Of a stretch of 14,327 nt of DNA, positions 8,150 through 14,327 are shown piece by piece; within the stretch, counting starts at the first letter, position 1; the number at the start of each line of letters is the position of its first letter. The notes beneath the pieces are model-generated. The model was not told where the DNA came from, did not search any database, and saw only the letters and a program-made list of their open reading frames with translations. This stretch comes from Ectocarpus siliculosus (Eukaryota; Sar; Phaeophyceae; Ectocarpales; Ectocarpaceae), in contig FN648551.1 of NCBI GenBank assembly GCA_000310025.1, positions 147,910-162,236 on the forward strand, written 5' to 3'. A program made the position numbers and the translations under genes.

Positions 8150-8395
8150 TCAGAAACAAGAAGAAACGCATCCGGTCGACCGACAAGCAGGACCGTGTCA
8201 GGAAGACTGTGAAGTCGGGCTTCTGGTCGGTGTCGGCCTCGTCCCACCTTGCCGTCGTCCCTCCCGCAGACGGAGAATCTATTGTGCCCCAGCGGAACGG
8301 CGTGCTCCAGCATCCTCGAGGTCGGCAGCGGTGTATACATCGAACGGCGTCCGTGACGAGAGCGGTGTAGGCGGCCATCGCTGCCCCCGCGACGG
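8150..8395 (-). pseudogene. Possible C-terminal remnant of isoleucyl-tRNA synthetase
   Basis: On the minus strand three short coding-like stretches follow each other in shifting frames: MAAYTALVTDAV, then TPFDVYTAADLEDAGA, then WDEADTDQKPDFTVFLTR. Read together they look like a single protein end broken by frameshifts. The position and strand fit the region downstream of the clearer synthetase exon at 8829-8978. The final PDFTVFLTR resembles the last strand of eukaryotic isoleucyl-tRNA synthetases, but I rate this match as weak. Introns instead of frameshifts are not excluded. Confidence 0.3.
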
Positions 8396-8828
8396 CTCCC
8401 TTGGTGTGGTCGTGGGAGAAATACCGCGAAAGCAGAAAAGGAGAAGGGGGTCAACCGATGAGAACGACAAAAAAATGAGAATAATTTTGTTACGGGATGG
8501 CGGGTCCGCGTGGAATATTCTGTAGGAAGATACTATCAATCTCTCTCGTGTCGTGTGCAATTTCCTCGCCACACGCATTGCTTGCAACTCTCTCACTACA
8601 GGCGCACCGGACAAAGACGAACAAAAAATGAGACACGTGATGCGCACAACTCTCCGTCCGATTCCACTCCATGTGGCGTCTTCGCCCGCAATGATGTACT
8701 CTCTGACACTAAAATATGTAACACGTGTTGATGTAGGAAAAAGAACGCATACACTTCCGTTGAGCATCAAACCGAAACCAGGGTAATAGGGAGTCCCATT
8801 CGAATATACGACACAGCTAATCATTTAC

Positions 8829-9045
8829 CTTGACGGTTTCGCCGACTTGGACGCTGGACTTCTTCCTGAGCTTCTGGACACGGCTGAAGATCTCGCGAGC
8901 AAGCTTCTGTGACAAGACCGTCTCGTCCTTGCGCGTGTCGACCACCACCATCACCTTCCCTTCCTCCGACACGGCGGTCTAGCAGACACTCGAGTCTCCC
9001 TTGTAATCCTCTCTTCAGCATCAGTTCGTCGGCGGAGAGGGTATG
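8829..9045 (-). pseudogene. Isoleucyl-tRNA synthetase C-terminal fragment (frameshifted)
   Basis: The minus strand from 8978 to 8829 encodes 50 residues including GKVMVVVDTRKDETVLSQ, then KLAREIFSRVQKLRKKS. This matches the conserved (E)GLAREVINRIQKLRKK segment of class Ia isoleucyl-tRNA synthetases, which lies after the anticodon-binding region. It ends at an apparent donor (AAG|GTAAAT). Upstream, 9045 to 8979 reads HTLSADELMLKR, matching the GHxLsxEDL..R strand that precedes this segment in the family. The two parts are one base out of frame. Either a frameshift has broken the gene, or an intron end (TAG at 8979-8981) has been preserved. No catalytic domain (HIGH, KMSKS) is present in the window, so this is a fragment and not a working enzyme. 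Confidence 0.7.
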
Positions 9046-9046
9046 T

Positions 9047-9180
9047 TCAAGAGGGTATGATCAACCGCTGCATATAGATGGTGTTCTGGAATGCTACATG
9101 AAAGCCCGGGTGTCTCCGGGTCATACCACATGTAGCCAGCGCCTGGAAGTAGCGAGGAATAGGGTGGTCGGGAAAATGGT
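9047..9180 (-). pseudogene. Diverged copy of kinase exon 6 with its upstream intron end
   Basis: On the minus strand, an acceptor CTACTTCCAG is followed from 9142 by GCGCTGGCTACA. This encodes ALATCGMTRRHPGFHVAFQN, matching ALATHGFTPKHPSFHSAVQN of kinase exon 6, and continues IYMQR against AYLKQ. It then stops (TGA at 9047-9049) where the synthetase fragment begins. The intron bases just before the acceptor also match (TCCCGACCACCC against CCGGCCCTCTTCCACCC), showing a DNA-level duplication. The copy covers only the first half of the exon and is not functional alone. Confidence 0.75.
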
Positions 9181-9717
9181 CGTTTGTTACTTCGAAACAT
9201 GCCTCTCGACCAACCATTCCACTAGTAGCACAGTATTCTACCTATTATATGTCGGGTAGCATTTTCTCAAATCTCACACGACCATTCCTCGAGCTGCAGG
9301 CGAGTCGCGATACTAGCAGCCGCCGGGTGTAGTTTTCACAAAGAAGTGATTCGTCTCTAGTCGCTTTGAGCCGGTGTCAACAAGCCATAGGTTATCGTAC
9401 GCGTCGGATATCATTGATCGGTAGACGTATCATAGACGTTTTCCTCATAGGTGTTTTTTGAGACCGCCTCTTTCACATGGTGGCTAGGCCTCACCACTGG
9501 AGTGCAGAAGCACCGCTTCGGTACGTCATCTCGCCCAAACGCCTTCTAGTCGAGCGTGAACACAGCGAGCGGTCCACGCCCTCTCCCGCATTGTGTCTGT
9601 TGTACCACGTCTCGTTTGGCGCAGCGAAGCATGACCTGAAAAACAGAGACTGCGGGGCCGCTTGGCGCGAAACCCTCTTCACCATGCATTATTGTTTTCA
9701 CCACGAACGTCTCAATC

Positions 9718-9977
9718 ACCATCGCGGATGGTCTTGTCAATCGTGCCCCGCAAGGGTCATATGTAGGTGGGGCCAATGCTTGTCCTGCCTTCGCTGTTTC
9801 CGTTGTCCTCGTCACCGTCTTGTACTACCGGCGACCACAGCATCGGACACTCGAGAAGTCGGGATAAGGTGTCGAGGCTCGGGCGTCGCAGCGGGTTGGT
9901 GTTGAGCATCGACAGGAAGGTTAGACTCACGTGATGTTTGTGAATGAGCAATATTGTAGGTGTATCCGTGACGTGGG
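9718..9977 (-). pseudogene. Diverged kinase exon 8 copy, left arm of inverted repeat
   Basis: On the minus strand this reads FLSMLNTNPLRRPSLDTLSR and LLECPMLWSPVVQDGDED, aligning with FLSLLNANPLRRPSLDTVSR and LLACPLLWSPLVQRGGEG of the intact exon. The kinase helix-I motif is kept. Coding similarity continues, out of frame after a stop near 9757, down to a block matching IDMTIRDG at about 9721-9743. Intron-derived bases precede the exon. No other kinase exons are joined to it, so it is a fragment. Confidence 0.8.
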
Positions 9978-10265
9978 CGCATTCGGGGTGGGACAATAAC
10001 GTGACAAATACGTCCACATCACGGAACACACCTACTGCTAATTCACAAACACCTGGTGACTATAATGCTCCTGTCGATGCTCAACACGAACCCGCTGAGA
10101 CTCCTGGGCCTCGATACCTCGTCCCGGCTTCTGGAATGCCCACTGCTGCGGTCGCCTGTGGTACAAGACGGTGGCGAGGACGACGGAAAACAGCGACGGC
10201 ATGACGTGTGCTGCCCCCACCTACTTCGAACGCGCGGGACACGCAACATGACGGTCTGCTGGCGG
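9718..10265. repeat. Long imperfect inverted repeat (arms ~250 bp, loop ~35 nt)
   Basis: The arms are about 9718-9977 and 10013-10265. Close to the loop, the left arm read in reverse complement gives CACGTCACGGATACACCTAC and the right arm gives CACATCACGGAACACACCTA, followed in both by ATTCACAAACA/C. Both arms then run through kinase exon 8. A transcript of either strand could fold into a long imperfect hairpin carrying kinase-like sequence. Confidence 0.75.
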
Positions 10266-10300
10266 ATCCAGCTCTCGCTACTCCCAAGGGGTTAGTTTCA
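10013..10300 (+). pseudogene. Diverged kinase exon 8 copy, right arm of inverted repeat
   Basis: The plus strand reads LLSMLNTNPLRLLGLDTSSR and LLECPLLRSPVVQDGGED from about 10070. The conserved RRPS is lost (RLLG). A frame change after the QDG segment and a small deletion lead into DGLLADPALATPKG (about 10252-10293), matching DGLLADPALNTARG of the intact exon. Upstream bases match kinase intron 7. Shared residues with the left arm (SMLNTN, LECP, VVQDG) that the intact gene lacks show that both arms stem from one paralogue. Confidence 0.8.
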
Positions 10301-10637
10301 GGGTTAGACCAACGCCGATCAATGTGTGCGATGATCACATGTACCGGTGTTGTGCGGATCGGTGTCCCCCAACCTCCCGGACGCAAGGACTGAAAGAACC
10401 CTGGGTCTGTCCACAGTGGGGATCGACGACCACCGCGGGTCTACGCTTTTCGACTCAAGTAATTGTTTTTCCACGACAGTCGAGGCCAGCCAGTTCAAGA
10501 GCGAAGAACGAAGAGGGATGCTACGGTTCCTCAGGGCTTTGGCTTCAGCAATGCGTATGATGATGAAATAGAGCACAAGACATGGCAGTGGCTAGGGTTT
10601 GCTGTTCATACGGTAGGAAACCTCGCTAACATTCAGC

Positions 10638-10719
10638 TACAGTAGTCCTAAGCGTAATGGGCAGTCCTAACTGCTGACTGCAATTGAACACGCGAATTCA
10701 ATATCGAAGGACTACTGTA
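10638..10719. repeat. 82-bp element with perfect 12-bp terminal inverted repeats
   Basis: TACAGTAGTCCT at 10638-10649 is matched by its exact reverse complement, AGGACTACTGTA, at 10708-10719. No flanking target-site duplication is seen. It could be a small MITE-like relic or only a hairpin. Confidence 0.4.
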
Positions 10720-11043
10720 CACACATCGAGCAGTAAACGACCCTCTGTCCGTGGCATGGGCGGACACACCTTAGCAGCCACGCGGTCGCAGGGGTGGATT
10801 GCGCATGGCGGCCGAAAATAGATTTCTCCGCCGTGGACCAACATCGCGCACGCAACTACACAGCATTGATGCCATCGTTGCGTTTCCATCCCTCTGCGCT
10901 CCACCATATTCGCCGAGTACTCCCTACTTGGGGTACTTCCAACTTTGCGTGACCCTTATCTATGCCCAGAAGCCAGAAGCCATGCCAAGTGGTAGGCCCA
11001 TCTATGTCTGTCGTGCTGTATCTGTCCATAGCTCTTATACAGT

Positions 11044-11418
11044 CTATAGGCTAGGCATATTTGGACTTGCAGATCTCCCGGCAGAAATAGCGGGGTTAGC
11101 GGGTGGGGTATCCTCCTCATCCAGAACAGAGCGGGCGAAGCCTCTGTACGGGTAACATATCAACTTCTCCTCATCAGCAGCGTGTAGGATGTATTCTACA
11201 TCGAAGCACCTCCGGACACTGCATTTTGTCTCGTCTTGAAGTGCGCGACTGCGCAATTGACCATCAATACCGGTTCTGGTAACGTTTGCCTTGTTTTCTT
11301 CCGCGGGCGACATGAAAGCACTGCTGTACATGAACACTTTCTCCAAAAAAAAAGTTGTACTGCTGTACCGCCAGAGCAAGACCTGCGGCCGGACTTGCCG
11401 TACCCCGAGCTTCGCCAT
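11044..11418 (-). CDS. Unrecognised ORF (124 codons), doubtful
   Basis: ATG-started minus-strand frame. The C-terminal half is acidic then Pro/Ala/Ser-rich (DEEDTPPANPAISAGRSASP). There is no recognisable domain, splice pattern or neighbour to support it, and a chance frame is likely. Confidence 0.15.
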   Translation of the reverse strand: MAKLGVRQVRPQVLLWRYSSTTFFLEKVFMYSSAFMSPAEENKANVTRTGIDGQLRSRALQDETKCSVRRCFDVEYILHAADEEKLICYPYRGFARSVLDEEDTPPANPAISAGRSASPNMPSL

Positions 11419-11706
11419 TACCCTCTATTTGTCTCCTTCTCAACGGTAGGCTGTACTTCCGTGGCGTACGCTAGGTAGTAGATGCGCTGTCTCCACGCAA
11501 GATCTAGCTTTTCCAGACTGCGGCAGCCTGCAGTAAATAGTACTTGTGTAGCCTCTTTACTGCTGTAGGACAGTACACAAAGCAGAGTTCTCCTGAAGAA
11601 ATTCCTGCCGCTCTCTCTTCGTTGCGGTTCCCCCTGACCACCTCTCTCTTTTCTCTGCCCCCCCTACCTTCTTCTCGCTACTCACCTCCCTCGCGGTGGC
11701 CACAGG

Positions 11707-11880
11707 ATGCCGGCTCGGGTGGACTACGCCGACCCCCCGCCGATCCCGAATCCTCCCCCGACCAAACACGCAAACAAGCGGCGGAACCGCGACCAAACAC
11801 GCAAACAAGCGGCGGAACCGGTGCCGTTTCGGAGGGATGCGGTATATCCCCACTTGCAGTTTTTTTATATTATTGTGTGA
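11707..11880 (+). CDS. Candidate small ORF overlapping a tandem repeat
   Basis: ATG-started frame of 57 codons, MPARVDYADPPPIPNPPPTK followed by a basic segment. The 31-bp repeat at 11759-11820 is read in two different frames by its two units (KHANKRRNR, then DQTRKQAAE), because 31 is not a multiple of three. A GTATAT at 11842 and an acceptor CACACGCAG ending at 11901 could splice it, at phase 0, to a frame ending in a Glu-rich tail. Weak. Confidence 0.2.
   Translation: MPARVDYADPPPIPNPPPTKHANKRRNRDQTRKQAAEPVPFRRDAVYPHLQFFYIIV
11759..11820. repeat. 31-bp tandem repeat, two perfect copies
   Basis: Two adjacent identical copies of a 31-bp unit containing CCAAACACGCAAACAAGCGG. Confidence 0.9.
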
Positions 11881-11944
11881 TCCAACCTCCCCCACACGCA
11901 GCAGTTTCTCGCTCTCCCATCTGAGCCTTGTCCACACCAGCACC

Positions 11945-12007
11945 ATGGCAAGACCAGCAGAGAACACCGCGAAGAAGAAGAGAAACAAGACGAAGCGTAG
12001 AGTCAAG
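11945..12007 (+). CDS. Candidate first coding exon, basic N-terminus
   Basis: CACCATGG gives a good start context (A at -3, G at +4). The 21 codons encode MARPAENTAKKKRNKTKRRV plus K and stop exactly at a strong donor, AAG|GTAAGG, at phase 0. The peptide is very basic, like a nuclear or nucleolar localisation signal. I find no matching second exon in the window: downstream there is spacer and a tandem duplication. It may be the start of a gene cut off by rearrangement, or a chance frame. Confidence 0.3.
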
Positions 12008-12167
12008 GTAAGGCTGAGGGAAGGGGTGTGGGTGAGGCAACCTTGTAGCAGAAGGTGCTGTAGGTCGGGTTATCAGGTGTTGGGGAGATCTCAAAAACAT
12101 GTTGCACCCGACCACGAAACAGACAGCGATGCATGCGACACGCCTGCTCTCCGTTCTGAGGCACTAC

Positions 12168-12224
12168 CTTGGTGCCTGATAAGCAGTTGCCGACCCCGGC
12201 CACGTCAATCACGTAGGCCGTTGT
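12168..12224 (-). pseudogene. PfkB-like exon fragment, copy 1
   Basis: Minus strand, 19 codons between an acceptor-like TGTAG and a donor-like AAG|GTAGTG: TTAYVIDVAGVGNCLSGTK. The core resembles signature 2 of the PfkB/ribokinase sugar-kinase family (DxxGAGDxFxGG), with Asn in place of the usual catalytic Asp, as in some eukaryotic divergent members. Nothing else of such a kinase is seen, so this is at most a remnant exon. Confidence 0.35.
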
Positions 12225-12264
12225 CTACATAGATGCGCCCACCCTTGTGCGTTGGAGACACTAC

Positions 12265-12321
12265 CTTGGTGCCTGATAAGCAGTTGCCAACCCCGGCCAC
12301 GTCAATCACGTAGGCCGTTGT
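12265..12321 (-). pseudogene. PfkB-like exon fragment, copy 2
   Basis: The second copy of the same 57-nt minus-strand frame, from the tandem duplication. The encoded residues are identical to copy 1, since the single difference inside it is silent (GTC/GTT for Val). The splice-like borders are also kept. Confidence 0.35.
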
Positions 12322-12353
12322 CTACATCGATGCGCCCACCCTTGTGCGTTGGA

Positions 12354-13935
12354 TGTAAATAACCCGAAGCCGCGATGTGTTGGCTAAAACGGACACAGCC
12401 ATCCGCCAGCCGACCTCACGAAACATGACCCGATGTGCTACAACCATTAAAAGAGGAAGGTTTGTTCGTCGAAGCAGATAGAATAAACTGGTGTTTATTT
12501 TGTAAGAGTCGAATTAGAATTTGGCTTCATTTTCTACCGGAAACCCAGGGTCACGGTGTTTGGAATTATTAGTCTGGTAGTTGGGGGTGTCATTCCGTGA
12601 TCGAGTCCACGCAGGGGCTGTAGCAAAGTCGGGTAACGTGTGACAGCTACAGAGCGCGTGAAGCAACGGAAGGACAGCAGCAGCCGCCTAACGCAGTAGC
12701 GGCGGCAGTTTAGAAAATCCCGCCCTCCCATCCCTTTTCTTTCGAAGGTGGGGGCATAAGTTCGGGAATATTCGGTATCTAGTCAGGTGTTGTAGAATGG
12801 TGTGTACCATTTGAGGACTTGGTCAGTTTTGGGACTCCTGCGTTTGCAGTCGTAGTCCCCCGGCTAGTATTTGTGGGGAGAGAGATGGATTTGTAAGAGT
12901 TGACGCCGGCCTTTGCAGCTAACGCGGCCGGAGAGACGATGAGCGTTTCGTGCGTCTCTCTCCCCAACACGTAGCCTAGAAACCGAAGAAATAATGAAGC
13001 AATTCGAAAGAAAACAAAATAAACTGTACCATCAGTAGTACATGTAGCTGCTGCCTGTCGCGGTTAGTTCAAACATCGCGTCCGCGAGATGGTGATCCTA
13101 TCATCTGGCATTGTAGTATCGACCTCGTGGGTTGATCCACTTGTTTGAAGGGAAACATATACAGCTGTTGTTGTACTTAGCACCAGCTGGCATCACTGGT
13201 ATACATCATCAGTGTATAGACTAAAAAGACTCGAAATAAGTCCAGTACCCAGCCGGTTTCCCTCCACTCACTGAAAAGACTCCACCACATCCCGTTCGAC
13301 TGTGGGTATATCTCGAATGGTGTAGTCTTTCTGTGTGTGTTTTTATTATTCCTTAATGGAAACAGCAGATACTACCGGATATCCCTTGCGCACACTGCCC
13401 AAAGATCAAGGCGGCCGTGTTTGTGCGGGAAAGAAAAGGGTCCCAGCACCCACAGATGTTGTGGCGAGTGATACAAGAGTGTGGTGCTAGAAGGTGCGCC
13501 GGTTCCCCGACGCTGGTTCCTGCCGAAACATGTACTCCGTCATGGTGGTATTCTTTAGTCACACACACATGTCTCTCTCGGGTCAACTACAGTACGTTCT
13601 TGTATCTCGGGTCATCTGCTGTATGTGTTTGTACTGTATGACACGAACAGACAAGCTTCGCCGCTAGAAATTTCAGCCGTAACATGCAGTGACACGCACA
13701 TGCAGGGGCGCATGCCTGCTACACAGCAGTGGAAGGCTGAGTGTATTGGGCAGTCGGTTGGTGTGGTGGCTGCATCCCAGACCTCAATTCTATTGTACAG
13801 CAGAGTCTCCATCTGAAAAATATTGTACACAAGTAGCACCATGCCTATCGTATTTACTAGGGAAACGAAGGACGACGACAATACTACAAATACGGTAGTC
13901 AAAGTGATACCACGCCCAAACGAACGACGGAGAGG
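12354..13935. other. AT-richer spacer, no gene seen
   Basis: Short frames only, none with a recognisable motif. AATAAA occurs at about 12482 and 13017 on the plus strand, but no coding region ends upstream of either. GT/CA-rich tracts (about 13330-13345 and 13560-13570) are present. Confidence 0.4.
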
Positions 13936-14072
13936 ATGAGCTCACAAGATGAATCCCCCACAAGCCAGCAAGCGAACGGGGTGTATACGCACTGCGTCGA
14001 GTTCCTCGCTGAGCTCGCCGCGTAGACACAGCTCAGCTTCGATGTTCCCACGTCATCCCATGGCGACACCGC

Positions 14073-14327
14073 ATGCTTTCATCGGCGAGGCTATGTGCTA
14101 GTGTGTCCGGATGGAAGAAAATGCAAGAGAGTGACAAGTTTGTGTCCCTCCCAAGCGAAAATCCAGCAACCGTTTCGGACAAAAAGGTTGATACCCAGGA
14201 ATGGGTGACGGGTTGCGCGGCCGGGGTGACAAGGGCTAAGTTGTGCCCGCGTGTGTGCGGTGACCCACCAACTTGTTCTGCGCGAAACAGGATGCACAGG
14301 AGGTGGCAAAGGGTCGACGGAGACAGG
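14073..14327 (+). CDS. Open frame running off the right edge, unknown
   Basis: An ATG at 14073 opens a frame that has no stop up to the window end, 85 codons. It includes SDKFVSLPSENPATVSDK and a Cys/Arg-rich end. A minus-strand frame (14091-14309) overlaps it. No domain is recognised. It could be the start of a gene continuing to the right, or chance. Confidence 0.15.
   Translation, partial: MLSSARLCASVSGWKKMQESDKFVSLPSENPATVSDKKVDTQEWVTGCAAGVTRAKLCPRVCGDPPTCSARNRMHRRWQRVDGDR

Larger units (their letters stand above)
10301..11690. other. Spacer, no recognised gene
   Basis: It has many short overlapping frames on both strands and no motif. It contains one small inverted repeat (10638-10719), two exact copies of TACTGCTGTA, and a 124-codon minus-strand frame (11044-11418), listed separately. 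Confidence 0.4.
12162..12353. repeat. 97-bp tandem duplication, two near-identical copies
   Basis: The copies begin CACTACCTTGGTGCC at 12162 and at 12259 and end at GCGTTGGA. They differ at only a couple of positions (GCCGACC/GCCAACC; TAGATG/TCGATG), so the duplication is recent. Confidence 0.95.

Noticed and set aside
8005-8454. 149-codon minus-strand ORF (starts MTPFSFSAF) as an independent gene.
   Set aside because: The coding-like stretches here lie in two other frames of the same strand and look like a frameshifted synthetase end; this frame shows no motif.
4700-9045. Similarity between GTTCGTTGGTGGAGAGGGTA at about 4700 and GTTCGTCGGCGGAGAGGGTA at 9026-9045, which looked like another duplicated kinase piece.
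   Set aside because: The copy near 9026 is better explained on the other strand as the synthetase segment HTLSADEL, and an ungapped match of this length and identity is expected by chance among all pairs in a window this size.
1-14327. tRNA, rRNA, CRISPR array or bacterial operon structure.
   Set aside because: No cloverleaf-like TTCGA boxes in proper context, no rRNA blocks, no regularly spaced direct repeats, and the main gene is split by spliceosomal-type introns.

Overview
The window looks like nuclear DNA from an intron-rich eukaryote, most likely a brown alga or a related stramenopile. That placement is an inference from style: GC-rich coding exons, many introns with GTGAGT-like donors and pyrimidine-CAG acceptors, and AT-richer spacers with repeated TACTGCTGTA words. 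There is no sign of prokaryotic operons, tRNAs, rRNAs or CRISPR arrays, and no complete transposon.

Left part (1-1967): a short cysteine-rich reading frame enters at the left edge and ends at 98. A weak ORF lies at 212-424. A clearly coding-like acidic, low-complexity exon frame occupies 1109-1666; it has no start codon of its own and sits just upstream of the kinase gene.

Centre (1968-6821): one plus-strand gene for a eukaryotic-type protein kinase, rebuilt here as eight exons whose reading phases agree (about 637 residues). It has a proline/alanine-rich N-terminal tail with a 13-residue tandem repeat, a glycine loop, a VVK lysine, an HGDVKPEN catalytic loop (a non-RD kinase with Gly in place of Arg), DFG, an APE motif, an enlarged C-lobe insert and a terminal NPLRRPS helix. 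The exon 5/6 junction and the N-terminal start are the uncertain parts.

Right part (6822-14327): no intact gene is recognised. Between about 8150 and 10300 there is a cluster of broken gene pieces. These are a frameshifted C-terminal piece of a cytosolic-type isoleucyl-tRNA synthetase (minus strand), abutting a copy of kinase exon 6 (minus strand), then two copies of kinase exon 8 facing each other as a long inverted repeat with a loop of about 35 nt. The copies keep intron sequence next to the exons, so they arose by DNA duplication and not through mRNA. They share residues the intact kinase lacks, so they come from a sister paralogue. Further right are a 31-bp tandem repeat next to a possible first exon (11945-12007), and a 97-bp tandem duplication whose minus strand carries a PfkB-like VIDVAGVGN motif between splice-like sites. 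The rest is spacer, with weak open frames at the right edge.
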